Source of the DNA: a virus
DNA length: 64,000 bases
Reading direction: 5' to 3' (one strand)
Virus record (IMG/VR): IMGVR_UViG_3300033571_019687
Span: 1-64,000 of that record
Shown: piece by piece, positions 32,040-39,964 of the stretch
Numbering within the stretch: position 1 is the stretch's first letter
How the letters are laid out: the number at the start of each line of letters is the position of its first letter
Program-made: the position numbers and the translations under genes
Notes under the pieces: model-generated
What the model was told of the DNA's origin: nothing
The model's database searches: none
Seen by the model: the letters and a program-made list of their open reading frames with translations, nothing else

Positions 32040-33937
32040 TATTGTATTTGAGCATTACCAAAAGATGGGCCAGCAGCACCGTTAACAAAAACTTGAACAT
32101 TGCTATCAAGTTTAATAGAATCAACGACAGAATTAACTGTTTCTTCAATTGCTATTATCATATTGTTTGGACTACCGTCAGGTAAAACATAACCTGTATC
32201 TATACCCTTATTTTCTAATTTACCTTTTATATCATTAAAGATTTTAATTTTACTAAGACCGGGTTTAAAGGCATTCATAGTAATTAAAAATGGTGGTATT
32301 GGTTTAGCCGGTACAACCCCACTTAATTTAAGTAAGGCTAAAAGTTTATTTAATATTGAATCACAATCGTCACCGTCAAATAACCCTCTTAATCTATTAA
32401 ATATGTCAATAAGAGATGTAATCACAGCTATATAATCACCTATCTGCTCACTTAGAATATCAAGTACTATTTTTTCTGTTATTCTAAGGAGATCTTCACG
32501 TATTATCTTAAATAAAGCCCTTAGAATGGATTGTGCGACACTTACACCCATTTCTTTAATGATATTACCCATATCATCTAACAGTGCGTTAGAATTCTTT
32601 GTATCAGTGTTTCCTGATAGCACAGAATATAGTTTGTTTATTATAGTTACTCTAGGTGTTATAATTGACTGTATAAAAGCGTAAGGTATAGATTTAAACA
32701 AACCTAAGTTAAATTCTAATTCAATATTTGCTCTATCAAGATTTAAATCTATTTCACCTTGAACAATTTCATTATTTATAGAGTTATTGATGATATTATT
32801 AAGACCATCAACATATTTACTTGTATTAACAGATTTGTTAGAGTAAGGGTTAGTAACATTTTTATTTGGTGATACAGATGTATTTGTTTGAAAATCTGTT
32901 ATATCATCATCTGACTCATTAAATATACTGTCCAATAAATCAAGTAGCTCCTGATTATTATAGCCAAGTTCTAAATTATTACAAGTAACAAATCTAAGCC
33001 TAGAATTTAATTTATTTTGTACGTCATCTTCTATCCCATTTAACTGATCTACTGTCAAAGAATTGGGGTTCGCATTAGTATTACGTCTAAAAGGGTTAAA
33101 AGGGTCTAATGTTACACCGGATAATTCTGGCACATTTTTCTGTAAAAAATCTCTAGCACTTGAAAGTTGGCCATCATTATCATCATTTAAATTATCACAA
33201 AATCCAAAAATATTTTTAAGAACATTAAGTAATACACTATTTTGTCTTATCTGTATATCAGATTTACTAGATAAAGATAAAACACCTGTTATAATATCAG
33301 TTAAAACGGCTATAAAATTAACTTGATTGTATAAAGGGTTTAAACTCTTAATGTAATCTTTAAGCCATTCAGCAAATGGTTTATTATTGTAATATGAACC
33401 GAATTTGAAATTTATAGTATCTCTATCTTTATGATATACACTAAATAAAGTCTTAGAATTGTATGAATAAGTTAGAGGTGAATTTACCGTAGCAGTTTTT
33501 GATTGGTATAATAAATAATTCACATGCTTACGTATATCAAACCCTTCATAAAAGTATTTAGAAGGTGTTTCATTAGGGTTAACTTTAAATAAACCATAAA
33601 TATCTATTTCATTGACTTTAATATCAATCCCTATTGAAGATAGAGTGGTATATCTTTGATCAATTAAAATATTATTATCACATGAATATTTACTCAATAT
33701 GATATTTTCAACCAATTTAGATAAATCAGTCGCTTTATTTAATTCTGTCATTACAGAATCTACTAATATTCTCTTAAATTCACTGGCACCTCTACTAGAT
33801 TTAATCAACTCAAATAAAAAATCCTCAATACTTAAAACATTATTTATTGAGGATTGATTATTAAAAGGATTTTTAGATAGATTCTGATTTTGGAATAAAG
33901 ATCTGTATTTAGATATTATTTCATTTTGAGAACTCAT
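32039..33937 (-). CDS. Large putative virion protein
   Basis: 632 aa, helical with Asn-rich loops. The N-terminal YRSLFQNQNLSKNPFNNQSS is flexible. The C-terminal third has a hydrophobic helical block (LDILSEQIGDYIAVITSLIDIFNRLRGLF) followed by GVVPAKPIPPFLITM. The final residues (GAAGPSFGNAQIQ) resemble the portal's GAGPSFGSD segment. I do not recognise the family. The four genes 30274-34290 are tightly packed with ATGA overlaps and follow one CTATTTA element, consistent with a structural subassembly. Confidence 0.5.
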   Translation of the reverse strand: MSSQNEIISKYRSLFQNQNLSKNPFNNQSSINNVLSIEDFLFELIKSSRGASEFKRILVDSVMTELNKATDLSKLVENIILSKYSCDNNILIDQRYTTLSSIGIDIKVNEIDIYGLFKVNPNETPSKYFYEGFDIRKHVNYLLYQSKTATVNSPLTYSYNSKTLFSVYHKDRDTINFKFGSYYNNKPFAEWLKDYIKSLNPLYNQVNFIAVLTDIITGVLSLSSKSDIQIRQNSVLLNVLKNIFGFCDNLNDDNDGQLSSARDFLQKNVPELSGVTLDPFNPFRRNTNANPNSLTVDQLNGIEDDVQNKLNSRLRFVTCNNLELGYNNQELLDLLDSIFNESDDDITDFQTNTSVSPNKNVTNPYSNKSVNTSKYVDGLNNIINNSINNEIVQGEIDLNLDRANIELEFNLGLFKSIPYAFIQSIITPRVTIINKLYSVLSGNTDTKNSNALLDDMGNIIKEMGVSVAQSILRALFKIIREDLLRITEKIVLDILSEQIGDYIAVITSLIDIFNRLRGLFDGDDCDSILNKLLALLKLSGVVPAKPIPPFLITMNAFKPGLSKIKIFNDIKGKLENKGIDTGYVLPDGSPNNMIIAIEETVNSVVDSIKLDSNVQVFVNGAAGPSFGNAQIQ

Positions 33938-34290
33938 TTACCATCAATTATATTACTCAAGTTATCATAATCAATTGTAGGTATATCTTCACTTGAAATG
34001 TCTATAACACCCTTTGTCATAGCTCTTTGGTGATCAGATAATACCTTACTTAATTTAAGTCTATTAGTGATATTATTATCATTAAGTTTAAGTAAATCTG
34101 TAACAACTTTACTAAGAACAGCAATCATTGATGCATCATCAGTTGAATTAACTATACCTTTAATTTTATTATAGTTGTCTTCAATTTTTAAAGTTTGTGT
34201 ATCTATTTCACTTGCCGCTTGTTGAATAACACCTAATAGATTTTCTTCATCAATCTTAGTGATTTTCTTTTTTCTAACTAATGCTCCCAT
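33934..34290 (-). CDS. Hypothetical helical protein, first gene of a late operon
   Basis: 118 aa. The basic start MGALVRKKKITKIDEENLLGVIQ is followed by helices (VLSKVVTDLLKLNDNNITNRLKLSKVLSDHQRAM). No domain recognised. It follows a CTATTTA element and overlaps the next gene by ATGA. It is immediately downstream of the late sigma gene, but the intervening element suggests separate control. Confidence 0.5.
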   Translation of the reverse strand: MGALVRKKKITKIDEENLLGVIQQAASEIDTQTLKIEDNYNKIKGIVNSTDDASMIAVLSKVVTDLLKLNDNNITNRLKLSKVLSDHQRAMTKGVIDISSEDIPTIDYDNLSNIIDGK

Positions 34291-34298
34291 AATAGTCT

Positions 34299-34313
34299 TT
34301 TTATAGTAAATAG
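34299..34313 (-). promoter_or_regulatory. CTATTTA late-promoter-like element
   Basis: Minus strand CTATTTACTATAAAA, 16 nt before the ATG at 34290 and directly beyond the stop of the sigma gene. It marks the switch from host-like to late control. Confidence 0.6.
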
Positions 34314-34314
34314 C

Positions 34315-35097
34315 TTAACTCAAAAAGTCATTATCTATATATGGATTTTCTTCAATATCATCATCTTCACTTTCCAATTGTGCATCCATTAATTCCATTT
34401 TTGTTAATTCATAGAACATTTTAAATCTCTTTAATGCTTTCCTTAACGACTTTGTATCAAGCATTGTTAAATCTCTTAATATTCTCAATGCATTGTTTTT
34501 ATTGAAGTTATTAGAATTTTTTACCGTTTCATCAAAGTCAAATAATATCTCCCAATTTTGGAATATATGTATAATTGCTGTACCCACTTTAAATTCATGT
34601 TCGGTCAAATCAGGTTTAGCAACCTCCAACTTCATAGCTTCTGTAATATCGCTAAAAAGTTTTTCCTTATCTATTTCCTTATCATCTAATTCATAAGTCA
34701 ACTCAGGTTTTGTCATTAAATCCGGTAAAAAAACATCAAAATCTAAAACTTTCTTTGTTCTTTCATCAGCTTTCTTTTTATCATTCATTGCTTGATTTCT
34801 AGCAATGGTACCAAAATAAGAATAGGATTTATGACCGAGCGAGTTATTAAATTTAGGAAACTTACAAATCAATTCACCAAGTACATCGGCATGTTGTTCA
34901 CTAAAATCAATATCTGTTCGTCTATTACGATATGTATTGATTATAGCCTCTACTAATGTTCTGAACGGTCTATCAAGATGTTCATTCCATATTTTACTTC
35001 TTTTAACGTGATCTTCTGTATTAAGATACTCTATTACTGCTAATTCAGTATCTTCATCATAATAATTACCACCTTTTTTTACTTTACCTTTAGGCAT
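34315..35097 (-). CDS. Late-transcription sigma factor (T4 gp55-like)
   Basis: 260 aa from the ATG at 35097, which overlaps the upstream stop by 8 nt; a TTG at 35160 is an unlikely start. MPKGKVKKGGNYYDEDTEL is followed by LDRPFRTLVEAIINTYRNR, then KFPKFNNSLGHKSYSYFGTIARNQAMNDKKKADERTKK. This last block corresponds to the sigma region-2 core of gp55, where an Asn/Lys-rich stretch precedes a YxYFxxxxxN helix and a basic tail. The acidic C-terminus (ESEDDDIEENPYIDNDFL) could contact a sliding clamp, as gp55 does in T4. In T4, gp55 redirects host RNA polymerase to late promoters. It is the last gene of a host-like-promoter operon. No gp33 or gp45 homolog is visible in the window. Confidence 0.8.
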   Translation of the reverse strand: MPKGKVKKGGNYYDEDTELAVIEYLNTEDHVKRSKIWNEHLDRPFRTLVEAIINTYRNRRTDIDFSEQHADVLGELICKFPKFNNSLGHKSYSYFGTIARNQAMNDKKKADERTKKVLDFDVFLPDLMTKPELTYELDDKEIDKEKLFSDITEAMKLEVAKPDLTEHEFKVGTAIIHIFQNWEILFDFDETVKNSNNFNKNNALRILRDLTMLDTKSLRKALKRFKMFYELTKMELMDAQLESEDDDIEENPYIDNDFLS

Positions 35098-35884
35098 AAT
35101 TTTCTGGAATATCAATATCTCTGTCTTTGGTATATTTACATTCAGTTCTAGCAACTTCAAACCAGAATTCTGACTCCTGAGCAGATTTTATTTTAATACT
35201 GTCGTCATTAGCGTATTGCCAAATCAACGATCCATCTCTATTGATTGTATGTCTGTAACCAATTCTAGGTACAATAAACATTTTATATCCTTTATTTAAC
35301 ATTCTAAGAATAAATTCATAGTTAAAAGTGAATTTAATATTTCTCTTAAGACCACCTAAACTTCTAAACATTTCAGTATTAATAATAGCACCTGTAAATG
35401 TAAAATCTGGCCAACCTTTAACAAGTTCAAAATCAGGATAACCTACTTCATCAACTTGACCTTTGGCCCAACCAATTTGATTTACAAGCTGCTTAATAGT
35501 TTTAGTTTTATGATCAAACAATGCGGTTAGTGGTACAAACATATCACCAACATTTTCGCTAGAATATGACTCAAATGTCTCAAACCATTTATCTGCGAAC
35601 TCATCATCAAATTCAAGTACAGTAAAATATTTCGTTTTGACCGATTTTACTGTAACATTAATATGATCTTGGAATAATTTTTTAGTAGTAAATTGAACTT
35701 CACCACTTAAACCATCCGGAAATTTATAATCTGTAAAATACTTCTTATTTTCGTTTGTATTTGTTACCGATATGATAACTTTTGGTTTTAAAGTGTTTTT
35801 AACTAAACTATTCACGGCAGCAGCAAATAGTTGATCAAATTCACCTTCAACACTATGAACAGGAATAATAACTGTTAAATCCAT
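35090..35884 (-). CDS. Glycosyltransferase family 2-like (GT-A)
   Basis: 264 aa from ATG 35884 (a TTG at 35902 would overlap the upstream gene). DLTVIIPVH is the first strand of GT-A enzymes, FTVLEFDDEFADKW carries the acidic DxD-type metal motif, and FTFTGAIINTEMFRSLGG and FILRMLNKGYKMFIVPRIGYRH match the acceptor-side half of GT2 proteins. The sugar and acceptor are unknown: phage DNA, a virion protein or host surface glycan. It lies between a GT-B gene and the late sigma gene, with 4-nt and 8-nt junctions. Confidence 0.75.
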   Translation of the reverse strand: MDLTVIIPVHSVEGEFDQLFAAAVNSLVKNTLKPKVIISVTNTNENKKYFTDYKFPDGLSGEVQFTTKKLFQDHINVTVKSVKTKYFTVLEFDDEFADKWFETFESYSSENVGDMFVPLTALFDHKTKTIKQLVNQIGWAKGQVDEVGYPDFELVKGWPDFTFTGAIINTEMFRSLGGLKRNIKFTFNYEFILRMLNKGYKMFIVPRIGYRHTINRDGSLIWQYANDDSIKIKSAQESEFWFEVARTECKYTKDRDIDIPENYA

Positions 35885-35888
35885 AATA

Positions 35889-36962
35889 TTAGTTTGTTTC
35901 AAAATTGGCTTTTATTTTTTCTAGCATATCAATCTTATCACTAACAATAAGGTCATATACTTTTTTAACGTTTTCATTAAACTTATCTTCTGTATAAAGA
36001 CCTGCAACCAAATCTTTAACATTCGAATAATCTTTTAGTTTATCATCACAATTTAACCATGCAGTAATATATGCTGATAAAATACTTAACATTTGAATAT
36101 GGTCTTTAACCCAAATACCATTTTGATCAGAGTACCATTCTGCTGAAATATCGGCAGGTCTTGCAATGATAGGTACATTACATTTATTAGCCTCGATAGG
36201 AAATGTACCAAAAGATGAGATAGGGTCATCCCACAAAGCTACCATACAAGTATCAAGCATGTCAGCCATAGTCTCTTCACTTAACCCGTGAAAATCAATA
36301 AAAGTAAAGAATGCTAAATGTGGATATTTATCATAGAACATTTTAATAAATCTCCTAGTTTTTCTTTTACTTCTAAAATGAATACCAATATTAGGTAATT
36401 TTGCTTTTCGTTTTTCAGTAAACATACTTGGAATCATAGGATTAATAACTTTTACATCTTTAATACCATGCCATGTTTTAATTAATTCAGCTAAAGTATC
36501 AGTTGTTGTAATAGCTTTATCTATACCTAGATATGACCATTTATCTGTAAAATCCAGACCTTCACTAACATATTCAAATGAGTTAATGAATAAAATTTTG
36601 GTACAGTTAATACCTTTCTCATTAAGAGTTTTAATAATTGATGCATATAACTCAGGTACGATAATAATATCACTACTTTTAATCTCAAAAGATTTACCGT
36701 CCATAGTATAATGCGGAAGTTCTTCCACAAATTTTTTATCCATCCATAGATCAACTTTATCCATTTGATCTAACTCTAGCAACATAACCACGTTAAAACC
36801 ATGATTCTTTAATGATAATGCATTTCTATAAAGATTAGATACTGTTGCCATAGGAGCACCTTTAGTATCTGGAATTACAAAGACAAATTTATAATCACCA
36901 TCTTTGTAATTTTGTATCATTGTATTGATACCATTTAACGTTTCTAATTTTTTGTCTTCCAT
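35889..36962 (-). CDS. Glycosyltransferase, GT-B fold
   Basis: 357 aa. The N-terminal Rossmann half starts KFVFVIPDTKGAPMATVSNLYRNALSLKNHGFNVVML. The C-terminal half has IGIHFRSKRKTRRFIKMFYDKYP, then ALWDDPISSFGTFPIEANKCNVPIIARPADISAEWY, the usual GT4/GT1 nucleotide-sugar site with a Phe-Pro-x-Glu-Ala. No membrane segment is seen, so it acts in the cytoplasm. It is cotranscribed with a second glycosyltransferase and the late sigma factor. The sugar donor cannot be told from sequence. Confidence 0.75.
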   Translation of the reverse strand: MEDKKLETLNGINTMIQNYKDGDYKFVFVIPDTKGAPMATVSNLYRNALSLKNHGFNVVMLLELDQMDKVDLWMDKKFVEELPHYTMDGKSFEIKSSDIIIVPELYASIIKTLNEKGINCTKILFINSFEYVSEGLDFTDKWSYLGIDKAITTTDTLAELIKTWHGIKDVKVINPMIPSMFTEKRKAKLPNIGIHFRSKRKTRRFIKMFYDKYPHLAFFTFIDFHGLSEETMADMLDTCMVALWDDPISSFGTFPIEANKCNVPIIARPADISAEWYSDQNGIWVKDHIQMLSILSAYITAWLNCDDKLKDYSNVKDLVAGLYTEDKFNENVKKVYDLIVSDKIDMLEKIKANFETN

Positions 36963-36972
36963 TTTAGATTAG

Positions 36973-37620
36973 TTAATTATTTAACGATTCAATAAATTCA
37001 ATTATTTCATCGTGATTATTTACCACCTTATCCAGAATAATATCTGAATTATGGTTAGTTTTATATTGTACAACATTTTTTAATTTGAAGTACTTTTGAT
37101 TATCTGTAATCAAATAATCATATTTAATATTTGATCTACTTAATTCCTTTGGTTTATTGCTATCAAGAAAATATACCCCATCAATAATACCATTAACACT
37201 TAAAAATCCTAATGTTGCCACTCTTGACCTTTTACTTTCAGGAGAAACAAACACAATTTTTAATTTAGGGTTATTAGCTTTTAGTTTGTATAGTTTATCG
37301 ATGAAATGGTCAACAACTTGACTTGATCTACAGAATACTTCATAAGTTAACTGACCATTATGTAATGCTGCAATAATATCATTGATAACAATTTTGTCAG
37401 CATAAATCTTATTACCAACCTCATCGGTTGTCCCGGTATCAAATTTAACCCACTCTATAGCTTCTTTTTTACGCTTGATTAAAGGGAATGTATTATAAAG
37501 ATTATTGAAGTCAATCTTATCATAATCAAGCTCACCTTCGTAATTAAATTTACTTAAAGTTTCTATTAATTTTTGTTTAGTATCTCTAATAATGTTATTA
37601 ATAAAAATTGCTACTACCAT
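36973..37620 (-). CDS. Hypothetical protein, possible degenerate HAD-like fold
   Basis: 215 aa. Its layout recalls HAD-type nucleotidases: an N-terminal strand VVAIFINNIIRDT where DxD would stand, then LKIVFVSPESKRSRVATLGFL (motif-II-like Ser) and YDYLITDNQKYF (motif-IV-like Asp). The nucleophile Asp of motif I appears to be Asn, so phosphatase activity is doubtful. It is the first gene of the operon running to the late sigma factor and follows a host-like promoter. The fold assignment is tentative. Confidence 0.5.
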   Translation of the reverse strand: MVVAIFINNIIRDTKQKLIETLSKFNYEGELDYDKIDFNNLYNTFPLIKRKKEAIEWVKFDTGTTDEVGNKIYADKIVINDIIAALHNGQLTYEVFCRSSQVVDHFIDKLYKLKANNPKLKIVFVSPESKRSRVATLGFLSVNGIIDGVYFLDSNKPKELSRSNIKYDYLITDNQKYFKLKNVVQYKTNHNSDIILDKVVNNHDEIIEFIESLNN

Positions 37621-37637
37621 AATTTGAATGTTTAATC

Positions 37638-37669
37638 CAAATATAGTAGTAGCAATACGTAAATGTAAA
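37638..37669 (-). promoter_or_regulatory. Bacteroidota-type promoter for the sigma/glycosyltransferase operon
   Basis: TTTA (37669-37666, one mismatch to TTTG), 20 nt, TATATTTG (37645-37638) on the minus strand, 18 nt before the ATG at 37620. Confidence 0.65.
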
Positions 37670-37677
37670 TAAGAAAA

Positions 37678-38442
37678 TTATCGTTTATTACTTTTTTCTC
37701 TAAAAACCTCTTCTATTTCTTTAATTATAGGATGTCTAACAACATCATCTTCACCTAATTCAACAACACCAATACCATCAATATGTCTTAGATTTTCTTT
37801 TATGAATTTAAGTGACGAATCGTTTTTCTTCTTCAAATCTATTTGTTCTTCATCACCAAGTAATATCATTTTTGAATTTTCACCAATTCTAGTTAGTACT
37901 GTTCTAATATTTTCAACACTAATATTCTGTGCTTCATCAATAATAATAATCTCGTTATCCCTTGTAGCACCTCTAATATAAGCCAGTGGCATTACTTCTA
38001 TAAGAAATTTATCAAACAACATCTTTGTTTTGTCCCTACCAATAATTTTGTTGATATTTTGCACAAAACTTTGAATTGTTGGTTCTAACTTTTCACTCAT
38101 AGTACCTTTAAGGAACCCTATCTCTTCATTTTGGATTGTTTGTACAGATTTGGCAATTACTATTTTGTCATAACCATCTTTCTTTAAAAGATCTAACGCC
38201 ACTGCACAAGATAGATATGTTTTACCTGATCCCGGGTATCCTGAACAAATTGTTATGATGTTTTCTTTTATACTTTTAACTAGTTTTTTTTGATTTTCAG
38301 TCTTACATTTATAGTTAACATCGACGAAACCTAGTAATTTTTGGTTGCTTATAAGTGCTCTGACTTCATCTCTATCGTCGGCAAATTCTCTTAGCTCTTC
38401 TTTATCATGAGCAGAGAGATTTTTAAGTTTTGTTCTTGGCAT
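37678..38442 (-). CDS. PhoH-like ATPase
   Basis: 254 aa. Walker A is SGYPGSGKTYL, followed by KIVIAKSVQ...EIGFLKGTMSEKLEP, PLAYIRGATRDNEIIIIDEAQNIS (Walker B) and GENSKMILLGDEEQIDL, the standard PhoH order. PhoH proteins are P-loop ATPases common in T4-type and marine phages, with RNA-related roles suggested but not settled. It lies downstream of the hairpin that ends the dUTPase operon. No clear promoter of either class precedes it, only a GAACATGTTC palindrome at 38474-38483. Confidence 0.9.
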   Translation of the reverse strand: MPRTKLKNLSAHDKEELREFADDRDEVRALISNQKLLGFVDVNYKCKTENQKKLVKSIKENIITICSGYPGSGKTYLSCAVALDLLKKDGYDKIVIAKSVQTIQNEEIGFLKGTMSEKLEPTIQSFVQNINKIIGRDKTKMLFDKFLIEVMPLAYIRGATRDNEIIIIDEAQNISVENIRTVLTRIGENSKMILLGDEEQIDLKKKNDSSLKFIKENLRHIDGIGVVELGEDDVVRHPIIKEIEEVFREKSNKR

Positions 38443-38473
38443 AAAACCTCTGATTAATTATCATTATTTTGAT

Positions 38474-38483
38474 GAACATGTTC
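38474..38483. promoter_or_regulatory. 10-bp palindrome upstream of PhoH gene (possible operator)
   Basis: GAACATGTTC, a perfect palindrome in the 113-bp gap before the PhoH gene. It is the only regulatory-looking signal there apart from the terminator. Confidence 0.25.
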
Positions 38484-38503
38484 TAACAATAAGTAGTAAA
38501 AAT

Positions 38504-38532
38504 AATGCCAGTAATCAAAAATTACTGGCATT
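38504..38532 (-). terminator. Intrinsic terminator of the dUTPase operon
   Basis: AATGCCAGTAAT-CAAAA-ATTACTGGCATT, a 12-bp stem with a T-rich stretch after it on the minus strand, downstream of the 93-aa gene. Confidence 0.75.
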
Positions 38533-38555
38533 TAACATGTATTAAAATAACTTAA

Positions 38556-38837
38556 TTACTTTTTCTTAAAAATCGGGATAACACTTTTGTATTCTTCTTC
38601 ATCCGTAAATCCCACAAAATCAAACAGTGATCTTAAATTATTAAGCTCTTTATCTGAAAAGTAAAATAAGTCATGTGACCCTAAATTATTTTCACATAAA
38701 GCAAATAATATCTTATCACCTACCTCAAAATCACCCCCAAAATAGGTTTTGGTTGTGATACACTTGTCAAGTATATCTTGAGTAAGTGGTTTTGCGGACT
38801 CTTTGGCTAAATCAAAATATTCATCTAATGTATTCAT
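38556..38837 (-). CDS. Hypothetical protein downstream of dUTPase
   Basis: 93 aa, acidic, with DVGDKILFALCENN-like beta core (FEVGDKILFALCENNLGSHDLFYF) and a Lys-rich end. No recognised domain. Its ATG overlaps the last base of the dUTPase gene (start and stop share one position), so it is translated with dUTPase. Confidence 0.55.
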   Translation of the reverse strand: MNTLDEYFDLAKESAKPLTQDILDKCITTKTYFGGDFEVGDKILFALCENNLGSHDLFYFSDKELNNLRSLFDFVGFTDEEEYKSVIPIFKKK

Positions 38838-39298
38838 TACACACCTGTACTACCAAAACCATTATTTCCCCTATCACTTGAACTAAGCTCGTTTTTATCC
38901 ACAAGACCAAATACAATAAGTTCAGTATTAACAAAAGGATTTACAAAATTAGAAAATACACCTTGAGCAATTTTCATACCTTTAGTAACATTAAAGGTTG
39001 TATTAGAATGGTTAATCAAAATAACCCCTATTTCGCCTCTATAATCGTTATCTACGGTCCCCGGACTATTAAGTACAGTAATACCATTCTTCAATGCTAG
39101 ACCGCTTCTAGGGCGTATTTGTAGCTCTAAATTGGGTACATCACTCATGTCAACAAATAATCCGGTTTTGATTAGTTTAATTTCTCCCGGATTAATACTC
39201 TCATCATGGTTTGCGCAAATATCAAAACCTGATGCCCTATCAGTAGCATAAACAAATGCCTGATTATTTGATTCGTTTACTAACTTAACTACTGGCAT
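38837..39298 (-). CDS. dut: dUTPase (deoxyuridine triphosphatase)
   Basis: Trimeric dUTPase, 153 aa, with all five motifs: ASGFDICA (1), PRSGLA (2), GTVDNDYRGEIGV with the catalytic Asp (3), KIAQGVF (4, usually RIAQ) and RGNNGFGSTG (5, the mobile C-terminal arm). It hydrolyses dUTP to dUMP, keeping uracil out of DNA and feeding the phage ThyA. It lies one base after the preceding gene's stop. Confidence 0.95.
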   Translation of the reverse strand: MPVVKLVNESNNQAFVYATDRASGFDICANHDESINPGEIKLIKTGLFVDMSDVPNLELQIRPRSGLALKNGITVLNSPGTVDNDYRGEIGVILINHSNTTFNVTKGMKIAQGVFSNFVNPFVNTELIVFGLVDKNELSSSDRGNNGFGSTGV

Positions 39299-39299
39299 A

Positions 39300-39902
39300 T
39301 TACTGATTGTTTGAAGAATTTTTATTAGGGTCCATGTCTTTTTCTAAGACTCTAGCAATACCAATTGATCCACTCAATAATACAAATAATGCATTTGTAT
39401 TAAAAGCATTAGCCTCATCTTTTTTACTTAGAGCAAGAAAAGCATGATATTCTTGTCTTGAAAAAGTAATACCCAATTCATTTAACATAAAAATGGTCTC
39501 CTCGTTTACAGTTGAAGACGAATTATCATCATATTGAGTAATATTATCATAATATTGACCTCTTTGGTTATGATAACTGTTTTTAACTTCAACAAAGTTA
39601 ACAATTTTAGCAAAACCGTTAAGTAATGCCAATTTTGTTATACTTTTAGGATCCAACTCTCTTGAAGTACCTTTAAATAATTTGGCACTAATATGTGCCG
39701 CATCAGACACCTTCAGCGCATTGTTGACAAAACCGCCAGCAAACCCTCCAGTATGGGTGTACCTACCGTTTGGAGATACAATAAGCTGCTTTGCATATTT
39801 TTCCAATAATTTATCAGTGAGCTCATCACCGAGGCAAAATTGTAGCCCTTTGATATACCTTTCAAAGTTAGCTCTGATTGTTGTTTCATCTAATAGTTGC
39901 AT
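39300..39902 (-). CDS. Degenerate HD-domain protein (catalytic residues lost)
   Basis: 200 aa. THTGGFAGGFVNNALKV and LALLNGFAKIVNFVEVKN follow the order of HD-hydrolase proteins (HxGGLxEHxLxV, then ALLHDxxKI). A Gly-Gln-Tyr-Tyr strand, a Ser-rich stretch in place of GHGEKS and EYHAFLALSK in place of AIRWHMG come next. The HD pair is replaced by Asn-Gly and the later His ligands are missing, so metal-dependent phosphohydrolase activity is unlikely. I infer a binding or regulatory descendant of the family. It is the first gene of the dUTPase operon, after a good host-like promoter. Confidence 0.6.
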   Translation of the reverse strand: MQLLDETTIRANFERYIKGLQFCLGDELTDKLLEKYAKQLIVSPNGRYTHTGGFAGGFVNNALKVSDAAHISAKLFKGTSRELDPKSITKLALLNGFAKIVNFVEVKNSYHNQRGQYYDNITQYDDNSSSTVNEETIFMLNELGITFSRQEYHAFLALSKKDEANAFNTNALFVLLSGSIGIARVLEKDMDPNKNSSNNQ

Positions 39903-39926
39903 AATACTGTATTTTAGTTACAGTAG

Positions 39927-39958
39927 CAAATTTAGTGATTATTTTTCACATAACCAAA
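39927..39958 (-). promoter_or_regulatory. Bacteroidota-type promoter for the dUTPase operon
   Basis: TTTG (39958-39955), 20 nt, TAAATTTG (39934-39927) on the minus strand, about 25 nt before the ATG at 39902. Confidence 0.75.
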
Positions 39959-39964
39959 TTTCAC

